From assembly GCA_943735955.1 (NCBI GenBank), contig OX030956.1, positions 14,062,424-14,126,423 of the forward strand: a stretch of DNA of 64,000 nucleotides, written 5' to 3'. Origin of the DNA: Piscicola geometra. Its lineage: Eukaryota > Annelida > Clitellata > Hirudinida > Piscicolidae. Position numbers and translations under genes: made by a program. The notes under the pieces are model-generated. The model was not told the origin of the DNA. It saw nothing but the letters and a program-made list of their open reading frames with translations, and searched no databases. The first letter of the stretch is position 1. The number at the start of each line of letters is the position of its first letter. Positions 48,127-61,317 of this stretch are shown piece by piece.

Positions 48127-50156
48127 AGCAATAAATAAAAGAAAACCAAAAATAAAGACGATAAAATTATAGAAAGCTAGTTTATGGCTGAGCTGTTCTG
48201 GTCCACAGAAGTAGTTGTTTGGAAGTGGCTTCATGAAAGCCTAGAAAAAAACGGAAGATTTAAATGTAATGGACACCAAGATTATTTTACAAGATAAATT
48301 GATAGAAAACTAAGCTAATCCAAGCAATATTCTTCTGAATTATTTGTTTTCCAATTTTTAAAATTCAGATTAATTAGACGCGGACAAGACACGTTCTTTT
48401 ATGAGAATTAAACTCTGAGAGTTTTGAAACTAACCTCATACATAATTTAAACACTTTTATTTATTTTTTAAGTTATCATTTTTCTCAGAATAGTTTAAAA
48501 ATTCTTATTTAATATGTGCTTCGTTTTGAAAATGTGACGATTAAACTTTTAAAAAGGAGTTTAGAGCTTTTGAACTTAATTATGAATTTTTTGTTAGTTT
48601 TTTCTTTCAAATTGTTGAAAATATTAAAGAATTAACGAAGTAAATACTATAAATAAATATGAATTAATTACGAAGTAATGGACTGAATCACACTTGAAAA
48701 GTTTTTTATAACAGTTATAATATAACTGTTTATTGAGTTCTTTCCGTAAAACCACGAAGTCAAGTCAGCAGGGCACAGCAAGCAACCTATTTCGAACTTT
48801 ACAATCCACTCACAATCTCACATACATTTAAAACTTAAATCAATCGTCTTCTTTAAAAAACCAATCATAATACCTCATAATAATATAAAAGATTCGTCAG
48901 CAAGGTTATTGAAATTTTTCATTCGATATAGAAAATAAAATTTCAAATTTTTGAATTATGCTTGTGTTTAAAAAGTTTCAAACACTCAATGTCTAAAAGG
49001 CCTTGAGGAGTCGAGTGTTTTGCTGTTTCGGCTGAAGATTTTGATTTTGAGTTTCAGAGTTTTTGAAAAATGCTTGTTGGAAGTTGGGAGAGTTAATGAT
49101 TGAGAGAGGTTGGTCTGTGGAAGCATTCTATGTTTGAAATCCTTTGCATTGCTTTCGGATGTTCCTTCAGAGGCTGCTGGTGCAGCCAGTGAGAACCTCT
49201 GGGAAGAGGAGAAGGGGCAGAGAATTGTCGTTTCAAAGTGGGAGAGGGATGTGATAAAGATGATTTTGTACATTCTATTTTGTTTGTTACTATAGTCGTA
49301 GGAATGTTAGCATTTTTGTTGAGATTTAGATGTGCCTCAACTGAAGAAGGTGTTTTTATTATTAAAGTTGATGAATCAAGGATGATGTTCAAACAGGTTT
49401 TAGCTGACATTGTTTGTGTTGAGAACTTAATTTACCACTCAGGGGTTGTAGATGTTATGTAGAGTTGTAAGTTGATTGTACTTTTAGGCTTGAATAGTTT
49501 TTTATTTTTTTTGTTAGCGGTTGATTAAGGTTGCATAACTGGCTGGAAAAATTGAAAAAGGGTCGTTTCGTTGGAAGGAGATATGGAAGTTTCATGAAGT
49601 CGTAGATGCATTGGAAGATGGTTTGTTGGAATATTATTGTTGTTTTTGTTATTGGTACTATTGTTTCAAGCACAGCTGTAGATGGTGTTGTTGAGAGAGG
49701 GATTTTGAAATAGTATGGCTTAGGAAAGATGCTTTGAAAATTTTTGGGTTTCTATTGGAATTCAGCTCGTCTGTATGCTCCTTTTTGAAAAGATAATGTA
49801 ATGTTCGAAAGATAAAATAAACAAATCTGTACACCTAAATATACGAAATTTCAAAGATACTTGGTTTTCATAAGAAGCAAGCGGTAATTCGAAAGTTAAT
49901 GCCTGGTTTATCAAATCAACGTCAATTTTTCGCTGCATAAGATGAATAATTAGACGCTTCTGTCAGTCAAGGTAGATTAGCACAAGGTCTTTGAATAAGC
50001 AGGAGAAGATTACACGTTGCCATGAATTTTTTCACGTAAATGCCTCTTATTCGTGTTCGAAAGCAGAATAAAAAGTGAGTTAGTCAGCTAGTTAGCACTT
50101 TTCTTTACATATGCCTTAAGAAGAAATGTGCAATCGATTTTAAATGCAATCGATCA

Positions 50157-50650
50157 AAGAATTTCAGGGCTCAAAGACAGAAAAATTCGGCTGCTCTTGC
50201 TTCTGATGATGATGCGAGTAGGGAAGTTAGAGATAATATTAGTCAAAAGGTATAAGAATAAAGATACATAAAAAATTATTTAAAAAATTTTCAGCTTGTA
50301 TGAGAAATAAACGCTTTTTAGTATTTTAAGTAGCATTAAATCATAAATATCATTAATAAACAAAGTAAAAAAAACTGGAAAAAAAACGAAATATTACTTT
50401 CAAAGTTGCAATCTTCGAAGCTTGTTTCAAACTGATCATAAAAACTCATTCATTTTCCGTGTCTCGGAGCTGCAGTGTGGGCTGAGGTGCCATTGAGGTA
50501 AGTAATTATTCAAGCAATGAGAGCAATATGTGTGCAGTTTCATTTTCATACTTTTTGTTTTTGAAATAACTTTGCAGCCCCTAAAAAAGATTTTAAGTTA
50601 ATTCCGAAGCATGTGCTTACTTTTGAAAGAGCATTAAGGGCTCTAGAAGG
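50157..50650 (+). other. Weak exon candidates
   Basis: Three small coding-like pieces lie on the plus strand. About 50160-50249 reads RAQRQKNSAALASDDDASRE and ends at a GTATAAG donor. About 50468-50496 ends in a strong GAG|GTAAGT donor. About 50578-50654 follows a TTTGCAG acceptor and reads KKDFKLIPKHVLTFERALRA to a stop. Phases between them do not join cleanly. They may be remnants or the 3' end of the gene upstream. Confidence 0.2.
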
Positions 50651-51073
50651 ATAATTTCCTATAAAAGCATGTTTAATTATAATTAATGTAAAATGTAGCT
50701 CTAAAAAGACATTAAAAAAGTTTTTTGAAAGAAATATGATATACAGACTATATTATGTATAAAGTGACTGGATAAAATAGTTGATAAAATAGAAGGAGCC
50801 TTTGGGAAGGGAAATGCATGAGACGGTTTTAGAGTTTTGACCGTAAAAGCCAACCCTCCATCATTCATTCATCTAGTCATCAAATTTCGGTTTTCTATCT
50901 ATTCGGTGTTTATTTCAAATAATCATTAGTTTGCAATCAATATTATGCAGCTATTTTCACGCTCAATCTGCAATCTCATCACCCGTTCATGAGGCTATTC
51001 GTCTTTTGGCTTATTCTTTCAACTATTAATTAATCTTTCAATAGAAAAAAGATTAATATTGATTAATTTCAAT

Positions 51074-51435
51074 CATGGGCAGCGATCCTGGGGGGATCCT
51101 GGGGTCCGAACCCCCCAACTTTTTTGGTAGATAGGGGGTCCCCCTTCCACTTTTGTTAATAAAAACATTTTTAAACTCTTGTTTTGATGCGAACATAATC
51201 GTCAAACATGGCATAAAACAGAATTTTTACATATTAATACATTGTGAGTATATGTAGTTATAGTTATAGCTGTCTAAAATAAAACTTTTCATTGCTTATT
51301 TGAATATTCGTATCAAAACAGAAGTTGAAAAATATTTTTTTAAATGGGGGAAGGGAGGTCCGGACCCCAGGACCCCCCAGGATCGTCCATGCTGGTTAGG
51401 ACCCCCCCAAGATTTTGAGCAGATGGCCGCCTCTG
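51074..51435. mobile_element. 362-bp non-autonomous deletion derivative of the same hAT family, inverted
   Basis: Begins CATGGGCAGCGATC (the right terminus of the 42.5-kb hAT) and ends GATGGCCGCCTCTG (its left terminus in reverse). Inside, sequences such as GCGAACATAATCGTCAAACA match the subterminal modules at 45.8-46.3 kb in reverse complement. It is flanked by ATTTCAAT at 51066-51073 and 51436-51443, an exact 8-bp duplication. There is no transposase sequence. Confidence 0.92.
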
Positions 51436-51443
51436 ATTTCAAT

Positions 51444-54400
51444 GCATCCATTTGGGATTTGATTAATACTAACAATGGAACAAATTGGGTCCATGTATAG
51501 TGCATGTCCGGCTACAGAAAAATTCTTTCTTTTGACGCAAAAGTCCACTATGAAACTCTGTAAAACTTGGCCTATTTTAATATTTCTTCCAACACACTGT
51601 TAGTGACAATGCTGAAACCCAAAGCTGAGTAGAGACCACCAAAATCTGTTCTGCTGGCATTAATGAGTTTTTGATTTTTATCAACAGTTTTAAGACCTCT
51701 TTTTGTTGGAGTGGATTGTCAGTCATATCAACATCTACAAGTTGAAATACTTCTAAACTGAGTTGCTTTTAAATTTGTGCGGCTAAAAACTGAAACTGAA
51801 AATGAGTTTATTTGATGAAGTGGGTTGATCCTTTCATAATAAATATCATTTTACAATTTAAAATATTTTTCAAATAACCTAATGCACCGTTTTTGAAATG
51901 GGCGTTATGGTATTCATTTCTTTCGCCTATTTATACCCCTACTTTAAATATTTCTATTTTAAACTTCTAAAAGTTTTACTCTTTTTCAAAGTCCTACTAT
52001 CAATCCTCTGATTTATTCACAACGTACAATCCACTTCATGCTTTTTCATCTCTCACATCTCTCTGAATTCAAGGAAACGTTGTTTTAAGGGAAATTTAAA
52101 AAATGAGCTAAGGTCAAAAACTAACATATTTTTGTCATAACTCACACCTTTACGAGAACACCCTAGTATCACGATGTCTGTCATTTATAAAATGTTTATT
52201 TCCTTGTCTTATCCTATCATGTTTTGTTAAATATTGATAATAGAGGCACATACAATTGATAACCTCACTCACTCATGTTGAGAACCTGTTTTCTGCCTCC
52301 TACATCTTTTTCAGCAAATCAATGGTCTGCAATGCTTTTACTCTTTTCTTTTGCGTGCTTTTCAACTGTTTTTACGTTTTTTATATAAATAAATCTATTC
52401 AAACGCGTTTAGCATGGTCATTTTTATCTTTGTAAAAAAATAAAAATAGAAAGATACATTTATTCTAGGCTCCATGCTCTATGTGAATACACGATTTTGC
52501 TTCTATATCGATGTGCTTTAAAAAACTTCATTAAAATTTTTAATGTTATCACGTCTTTTAAAAAATAGATTTAATTTATTTTATTTTTGTAAAGTGTATA
52601 CTTTTAAATTCAGAAAAAAGAGTTGAATTACTTTTATTTCAAACTTTCAGGCTTATTGTTCAGCCAACTTATCATCAATTCAATTAAATGTAAGATGAAA
52701 AAAAAAATTTAACACGAAAAAATGTGATAAAAATTTATTAAAAAGCTTAAAAACTAGTTATAGAATTTAATTTTTGAAATTTTAAATTAATCTAATCTTG
52801 ATAAAAATCATCATTATTTTGCTTAACTTTTTTTAAAAAAGCACAAAATCAAATTTGTGAAAAATATTGAAACTTTATTAAGATTTTTTGAAATATTTTA
52901 ATCGGCTGGACTTTTCACGCACGAAAGAGTGTGCATTCTGGCGAGAATGAAAAAATTGCTCTATAAAGTTTGAAATGAATGTCATAATGAAGCTTTTTGC
53001 CTAGTTTCTTGTTTAAAATTCTGAACATACTAGATAGAAAATGGTGATAATACGTAAAACTTTGAATTTTTCTCATTTTGGCATTTATTTTTTCCAATAA
53101 AATTTTCTTTCGATAAGTTTTCGTATAGGCAGGCTTTGTAAGTATAGGGTTTTTGAAAAGTATTCTAATATTTCCAATGAGAATAAGAAATTCTGGATTA
53201 TGAAATCTAGATTATTATAGACAATAATCTATATTTAAAAAACTACGAACAACTATTAATTGCCAAATTTTCAACTGAGATAAAAAAAGATAGAGATTTC
53301 GACTAGTAAATAAAAGGAACAAATGTAACGTTTATTTTGTCCGAAAAATAAGGTCACTCAAAAAAAGTTTAACAAAAAAGATAGAAAAAGATAAATTGTT
53401 CCAAATAAATTCAAAGATCCATGAAACTAATAGAAAGCAATGAATTTAGATGATAGGAAAACACAAATGCTACTAACAGGAAAGCAAGTAAAAGCGACCA
53501 GCACCAAGTTCTCGAACAGCCCACAAATATCCTATAAAATAAAACAAAGAAACTCTAAATTGAAGTCATACGAAACACCTGAATGCTTAAGAGACTCATA
53601 AAATGTCTGAATAAAATTCTGTTCGAGAAAACTTGGAGACAAGTGGATTCGAAAAACTAGGAGGAATTGGCTTAACATAAAAGTGTCGGACTTTAATTTG
53701 AAAGATTGTGAAACCGTGGAATCTCTAAATGATTTATTCACAAAACGTGTTCACTAAGTATATGACTTTGAAATATATAAAAAATTAAAATTACACTTTC
53801 GATGAACATACCAGAATTTAATGAAACTTTTTTATATTGAGATTAAGAAATATAGCAATGCTTCATCTGTTTTGTGGAAAAAAGTTTACCCATAATCACA
53901 ATTTTATACATAATATACATAATATACATACTATGCATAAATGCGAACTGAAATTGTATTCGTGGGTGAACATTTTCACCAATACTGATAGACTTTTGCT
54001 ATGTTTTTGATACCCATATATATATAGTATAATTACTATAGGTATTTGTTGATACCTATATAAAAGTTAATCAAACTTTAATGTTACAAAAATATTTTAT
54101 AAGTTTTAGTCAAGCGTGCATACTAAATTTGTGTGTGGGTAAACTTTATATACTTTTAGAAAAATTTTTCTAAAAGTTTGTGTTTTTGAAATAGAAACTC
54201 GTGTAGTGATAATATGTCTTTAAACTAATTTCCTGAAGTCGTAGACCTAATTTTCAGTTTCTTAAAAACTGTTTGCTTCAAATAAATTCTGATTAAATTT
54301 TTTAAATATAAATTACCTAGAAGAATTTAAAAAGTATCCAGTGGTCAAAATGGAAAATATTGTTTTTTTCAAGATTTAATGGTTGGAGATAGCAACTTTG

Positions 54401-55905
54401 AGCCTCCTGCTTAGAATAGATTGTAGTGAATGGAAGAATTGAATCAGAAATCACTAAGATGGCCAATACACAACAAGATACAAGATAGACAGGCCGATAA
54501 GTGGAGAAATAATTTTATTAGTCTCAGCATTGTTGCCGAGAGCATGGATTCTATAAATTATCATCAGCATCCGTGGTGACTTTATTGGAGTAGCTGGATA
54601 TCTCATAAACTGAATCACTGGATTCCACGAAAAAAAAATTCCGAAAGCCATTTATTATATTTTTTCTAATTCATAAAATCTTAATCCATCCCTTGACTTC
54701 AGATTTGATTTATAGAACATGCACGTTCAGAAAATCTTCCAAGTTAACATTACTGTTTGCCAGACTGAGTGTTTGCAAGGCCAGAATAAGAAACCTACAA
54801 GAATTAAAAAATTGCAAATGGGAAAATTGAATCTGCAGAATACACTTATGTCAGTGTTTATGTTCCAAAATGATTGAAGGCGTTTATGAAAATATAATCC
54901 GGAAAGAGCCTCATAAGTATTTTCCAATGCCACTTTTAATTTATATTTTAGGTTTTGGTCCCATGTGCATCATTGTATTAAAAACAAAGCGAATGTATGA
55001 GAGAGATAATGAAAGTCGGTCAAGCGAACATAAGTGACATTAACCAAAAATTTAAAATTTAATACTTGAGTATGACGGTGTTTAAAATGTCAATTACGGC
55101 AGAACAAGATCTGCGTATGGTTTTAGAAAAACAAAAAGCCATATTTTAAAAGCTCTAGCAATATAACTTTTTAATATTTGTATTTAAAATAATTAAAAGG
55201 AATATTTCTCTTCATTTAGCCGTATAAAAAACTCGATAAAAAATAAATAATGCAATTCAAAGCCTACGTTTAAAATGTATCTACTCTCATCGGTATTCGA
55301 AGAATAACTTCAACGTTTCAATATTGTTTGCGTTTAATTTTAAATCAACACAAGATTTTTAAAACTGTTTTACGAAGCCAAAAAAGTATGGGCTGAAATA
55401 TTTTGAATTTAAAAAGTATTTGACCGATGACTTATGTCATCCTATGTGCCCTAATTGTTAAAATCCCTTTTCAAATGAAACACCTTATCAAATGAAGTAT
55501 TTTCAAACAAGAATACGTAGTTTTATTTTCTAAAACATTAAATTTTTAAGCAATTTTTTTATAATAAATCATATTCATGTGAAAATTGAGATTTCATGAC
55601 GAGATAAATTTTTAAAAGAGACTTAAGAGCGGCAATGAAACCATCCTAATTCATTTTTAAGACACTTCACCGTCTATTTCAATTCAGAAAGTTATTCGTT
55701 TTAAAAGTGGCGGTCAAAATAGTTTCTAACATTATTTTTTTTCAAATGTGTGATAGAAATTGTTAAAATATAATAATTTCTTAATATAGGAGACGGGATA
55801 AAAAATTTGTTTAGCTACAGATGCTTTCAGATTGAAATCCTAAAGTAGGTGTAAAATGATATAAAATATTGAGAAAAACTCAGACGAATGAGGTCCTTGG
55901 GCAAG
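51444..55905. other. AT-rich gene desert
   Basis: About 4.5 kb. A 26-bp perfect palindrome is present at 54152-54177 (ACTTTTAGAAAAA and its complement). Open frames are short and unsupported. Confidence 0.5.
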
Positions 55906-55906
55906 C

Positions 55907-56264
55907 GCCATCCATCCATCCATCCATCCATCCATCCATCCATCCATCCATCCATCCATCCATCCATCCATCCATCCATCCATCCATCCATCCATCCATC
56001 CATCCATCCATCCATCCATCCATCCATCCATCCATCCATCCATCCATCCATCCATCCATCCATCCATCCATCCATCCATCCATCCATCCATCCATCCATC
56101 CATCCATCCATCCATCCATCCATCCATTCATCCATCCATCCATCCATCCATCCATCCATCCATCCATCCATCCATCCATCCATCCATCCATCCATCCATC
56201 CATCCATCCATCCATCCATCCATCCATCCATCCATCCATCCATCCATCCATCCATCCATCAATC
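55907..56264. repeat. (CATC)n tetranucleotide tract about 358 bp
   Basis: Almost pure CATC/CCAT with a single T for C change near 56128. Frames giving His-Pro-Ser-Ile or Met-Asp-Gly-Trp repeats on the two strands are artefacts of the 4-bp unit. Confidence 0.97.
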
Positions 56265-56757
56265 TTCTTCTTCTTCTCGTAAAAGCAGGAGACTTAGGGA
56301 AATTGACGCGCTGTCAAAACCACTATTGCAAAAATATATGTTGTCTTTAGAAGAAGCATGTCTGGTGAGAGCGTGTGAGGCATGCAATCATGATGAACTG
56401 GAGAAAAATCTCTTCGCGTGAGTTGAACTCTCCATGTGAAATGGAATTTCCATTTTCATTCCTTCATTGCTGATTTTTGGTTGTTTGATCAAATCTTAAT
56501 ATTCGTCTCGTGGAGTTTGTGAAAACCTTTTGAATTTTTAAAAATGTATTATTTCAAGAAAGCTTATTAATTTGTACATTAAAACATTCTTTTCCAGTCG
56601 AAAAAATATTTTGAAAACATAAATTCTTTAATCCCTTTAAAATAATATTCCCAATTATATTTTGGATGCATTCGTATCAGCATCAATCTTTTCTCGACAC
56701 CATTGGGACACATTATACGACATATTCAAATGGGTGCCAGATCAAGATGATGAATAG
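56262..56757 (+). other. Candidate terminal exons of an unidentified gene after the CATC tract
   Basis: An open stretch 56262-56420 encodes [20 protein letters not shown] and [20 protein letters not shown], and ends at a strong GC|GTGAGT donor. A possible next exon begins after ATCAG at about 56684 or lies in the frame reading HHWDTLYDIFKWVPDQDDE, with a stop at about 56755. No family recognised. The first exon would start within the simple repeat, so its acceptor is not defined. Confidence 0.25.
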
Positions 56758-58025
56758 TGGGCCAAATTGAATGTAGGTGATTGAACTTATGTTTTTGGAG
56801 GGCAATCAAATTTAGAGGAATAATATTAGCAACGATGCTTTTGGGCTACTCTCATGCATTCTCAAATGCACGTTTCTGGGACCTTTATCAGTTTTGGTTT
56901 AAAAAAAATAAAATATTGTTATTGAAAATGATATTATGCTGGAATACCCGAGTAGATCAAAATACTCAGGACTTTTTTATTTGAAAAGAGCACAAAAGGT
57001 CAAAACCCCCAGACATTCGAAACACGTTCACACCTTAGAGCTTCGATCCCCAAATGAATTTACATTTTAAACCTTTTCTTTCTGGCGTTCGCTTTAAACC
57101 AAATCTAAAAATAAAATTTCTCAATATTTTTATTTTAAATAATGAACGACTATGTAGTTAGTTAATATCGTGCAAAGTTGAAGATTCCTGGTCTCACGAA
57201 AACGTCAATAACATAAGTAGTCCTTCTTTATATGTGAAGGACCCATAAAGAAGATTTTAAGAACCGTAGTTTCAAAGAATTTCTGAAAAATAGCGCTATC
57301 AATGAGATGAAGTAGTCATGGAGCAAAAGCTTAATAGTCTAGCAAAACCTTTGAATTAACTTTTCTATTTCTCAAACGATTTTTATTTTAAAAGTTTGCG
57401 AAAATTCATTGTTCACGTCAAATATTCTCAGATCTAAAACTTTCAGACTTTCTAAAAGCTTTTCTCATTTTTAAACGCCTTTTCTATATTTCAGCTCTCA
57501 AACTGAGTAAAAAAAGAAACTTAGAGTTTTTCTGAAAAAGTCTATAAATTTTTTCCATTTACCACTCTAATCAATATCATACCTATGGTTCTACTGATTT
57601 TTGATTGAATTTTAATAGAATTTTTTTTTACAACTATCAGTACAAATAGCATTTTTCTATTACATAGAAATTATAAAAGCATTCGTCACCAACAGAATAA
57701 CCAATTTTCAAATCTTTTTGAATTATAACTATTTATTTATGCATGTTATCACGCCACTGAAGCATTCAATTGAATATAGTAAGAAGAATAAATAAGAGAT
57801 TTTGTTACCTTTCATTCAACATTTTCCGAAGCCGTTACTTATCAATGGTATCAATGTATCATAAGCTTGGAAGTCATTCCAGATAAAAAAAAATCTAGGA
57901 GATACTTGAAAAAAACATATCAAGCTTGTTTTAACATTTCAATTTTCCGTGCAAGTAAAAAAATTGAACTTCAAAAGTTTCAAAATTACCTATGGAGATA
58001 AATATAACTTATAAATTGTATGATA

Positions 58026-58243
58026 AGGTCTTTGTATTTTTTTAATAAAGCTTACTTTATATAAATATTTTGAAGTTGAATATTTAACTAGAGACCTAGA
58101 GTAATCCAAAGGGGGGAGTAGAGAATAATCAATGAATGGAATGCTATTCAACTTCAAAATATAAAGTAAGCTTTATAAAAAAATACAAAGACCTAGAGTA
58201 ATCCAAAGGGGGGGGGAGTAGGGAATAATCAATGAATGGAATG
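58026..58243. repeat. Mixed inverted and direct duplication
   Basis: The segment 58026-58082 is repeated in inverse orientation at about 58146-58194. The segment about 58091-58142 (GACCTAGAGTAATCCAAAGG then a G run) is repeated in direct orientation at about 58191-58243. The inverted copy sits between the two direct copies. Confidence 0.9.
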
Positions 58244-60214
58244 GGTGGATGAGGAATGAGAGGAAGAGGGCGGAGATGAGTCAGATAAGCCACTCAATAT
58301 CTCAGATGCTTTACGAGTTGCCACCCTTGGATGCGTGTGTGCCCTACGCAATCGCGCATGCCAAACGCAGTTCAACATTCTTATGGCACTCAAATAGTCC
58401 CTGCCTGATCGTAAGCTCTTTCCTATCCTTTCAGATTTGTATTTAAAAACTGAAAACAAAGCATATGATTATTTTTGAGTCAATGAAAAAATTTGAAATT
58501 TTAAGATTCATGTGAGTTTTAATGATCTTTTTTCGGTTTTTAGACTTTTCCATTTTTTTATTTATTAAAAATAAATGATTTGCTAGTTACTTTTTGTATC
58601 ATTCTGGAATCACTGAGAGTCAAATTAATCAATAAAAAATGTTGAAAATTTGAATTTGCAAACATAAAAACTTTGACCAACAAATTTCCCAATTGACCTA
58701 CACTTTTTTTATGTCAAAATTTAGAAAGTTGTGTTATAACTGTAAACAGAATTTTCATCACAAAATTTATTTTTATATTATTAAGCAAAAAATTAAAAGT
58801 TTAATTATCAATTTAAAGAAATCTTATATATTAAAATGCACATTTATTTAAATTTTTCACCTACCCGAGTAATTCACGGTTCCTGAGTTTTAGATTCGTT
58901 GTCATCCTTATGACAAAAAGAACAATGCAAGAACTAGAATAATAAGACAGTCGATGTTTATCGTGATAATAAATTCCCTGTCACGACAATAGTCATGACA
59001 GCATTGTTTATGGCATGAGACAGAAATTACCAGCGAATGAGCAATATTACAGTTGTGAGACAGATGTTTGTGAGAATATATGGAAATGTATTTGAAGCAA
59101 TGATCCAGATTTTTTCAGAGAAATTAAAGATGGGAAAAAACGCTTAAGATTAACTATGAATGGTAAAATACTTTCTGTGGTTAAACCACCTTTACCATAC
59201 CGAACAAATCGCTACAAAATAATAAACATATGGAATTCAAATATTTCTTTTAAATCAATATTTTACTTGTTTTTATGCTGTTTGCAATTTAGTATGAGTT
59301 ATTCTTCTCTTTTATCTCGTTAGTTCTTGTCATAAAGAAACGAATGCTAGTATATATGCAAATACAGAACAACTTATAGGCTCGAATTAATACAAAAATG
59401 TATTTATGGATACATATTTTTAACACGTGTCTTAATCGAGGTAGATTTTGAAGAATTTCATAGAAAACCAACAAAGATTTTAGATTCGCAAACATTGATG
59501 TTTTCAGAAACGATCAGATGAAATACTGAAAAAAAGAAAATAAATATCGGTTGAAGGAAGATCAAAACAAATTAAACATAGGAAAAGTGTGGGGAGCAAA
59601 AGCTAAAGAGTGGAAGGATAAAAGGTGTACGAAAGGAGGAATCTTCTCATTAATGATGCACACGTTTCTAACGGTTGTCACAGGTTGATCAAAGGTGAAA
59701 TGCTAAAATTTGAAAGACAAAAAAAAATTCATTTTTATTTTGATGTAACACATGAAAAATCACAAAATCAAGTTTTTCTAGTGGCTTTAAAAAATTAAAC
59801 ATCTGATTCTTATTTTAACAGTCTCAAAAATAAATATATAAGTTTTATGAAAATTTTGTTCTTTATATCCGATTTTGGAAAAAGCATCTCTGAAAAATTA
59901 TTTTAGGGAGGCTTTATAGGTACGTAAATTTTTTAAAAGTATTAATTATAATTATTATAATTATTAATGACATTTTAAAAAGCGGCAGATTCTAAATTTA
60001 TTTAAAGAAAAATTAGACTAACTGAAGATATTTTTTTCAATAAATCTAATCTTGTAAAATTATCTGCAAAATAATGCTTCACAGTTTTACAAAAGAAGCA
60101 TTAATGAATTTATAATGATCTAACACATTCTAGGTGTAATACATCATTTAAAACATGAACTTACAACGAACATAAATTCTAAAATTCAATTATATTGATT
60201 TTAGTCAAATAATT

Positions 60215-60352
60215 TGAAAAAAATTTTAATGTTCAAATAACGTGTTTTTTATAAGTTCACATGAAAAAGTATGCTAAATTTTGACACAATGCGTTACTTT
60301 CTCATGTGAATTTATAAAAAAAGACGTCATTTAAACTAATTTTTTTTTATTT
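60215..60352. repeat. Imperfect inverted repeat, possible MITE
   Basis: Arms of about 55-60 bp (for example TATAAGTTCACATGAAAAAG near 60250 against CTTTCTCATGTGAATTTATA near 60297) with a loop of about 20 bp. No target-site duplication assigned. Confidence 0.65.
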
Positions 60353-61317
60353 CCGTGGTTTAAATGAATTTTCAAGCAACCAATAAGCAGTTTTTAGAGC
60401 CGTCTTGTGTTTTTAACTCTCAAAGTGACTCTACATGAACACATGCGACTGCTACAATGTAGCAGTGCTACATACTGCTGTATAAAGCACACTACTCACG
60501 CATGCCTATACACTGTATAGTATACAGCCACTTGCTAGTTGTATTAACTATTTTATAAAATATTATTTCACTTATTCGTATGCTCTCATTGAATTTACAC
60601 CAATCAATTAATTTATTTTGCTTAAATTCCCTCTATTTTTCTAGAGTATTGCAATTGATGCCAGTGTCATTGTTTGAACGCTCAGCTGCAAACGGCTGTA
60701 CATTTTATTACTAGTTTATACTTTCAAAAAAAATCTCCGATACGCACGTGTAGATTTCAATGCTGAAGCATTACCCGACGGTAATCTGAGTGCTGAGAGA
60801 CAAGTTATTTCTCTACATTTTCTGAATTTGTATATAATTATCATTATTATTATTTTTAATACTTTATAATGTTCCCTTTTTTAAACACATTTCTAATGTG
60901 TTTAGGTTTTCCCCGCGTGAAAAGAGATTAGAAAAGGGCTCGATGATGGAGTATCGACAAAAAACATCTTCCATCTTTTGTCTTCTGAGAAATAAATAAA
61001 GAGTTTGTTTTTCATTGTTTGTCTCAATGAATGTTTGAAAATATGGATGCATGGATGCGAAAATAAATAGTTTAAAACATGAGTTATTCCAGGAGCTTTA
61101 CAACAAGTCAGGAATCCGCATAAGATCCCCCACTACGGTTCAATGGAGTGTCGCTCTATTATCACCACTGCTACAGTAACAGAGCTTTTTGAATTTTAAC
61201 CTTACTGTTGCTTTTAAATATTAAATTTACTTTTTTATCTCTTTGTTATAATTTCATGAGTATCTGTCCCGAACTCTTTATAATAATTTATAGATGCCAT
61301 TGCTTGCGAGTTTGCAC

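Larger units (their letters stand above)
47900..51065. other. AT-rich interval between candidate gene and hAT derivative
   Basis: Contains the perfect hairpin at 48.05 kb and the weak exon candidates at 50.16-50.65 kb. Elsewhere nothing supported; short open frames at 49.0-49.7 kb lack codon or domain signal. Confidence 0.45.
56760..61309. other. AT-rich interval without supported genes
   Basis: Holds the duplications at 58.0-58.2 kb and the inverted repeat at 60.2 kb. The open frames at 58.23-58.46 kb on both strands overlap one non-repetitive patch but match nothing I know. Confidence 0.45.

Noticed and set aside
55827..56255. Met-Asp-Gly-Trp and His-Pro-Ser-Ile repeat proteins
   Set aside because: Artefacts of a 4-bp CATC repeat; the same tract is open in several frames on both strands.
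58229..58459. A gene encoded on either strand at 58.2-58.46 kb
   Set aside because: Both strands are open for about 70 codons, neither matches a family I know and there are no convincing splice signals.
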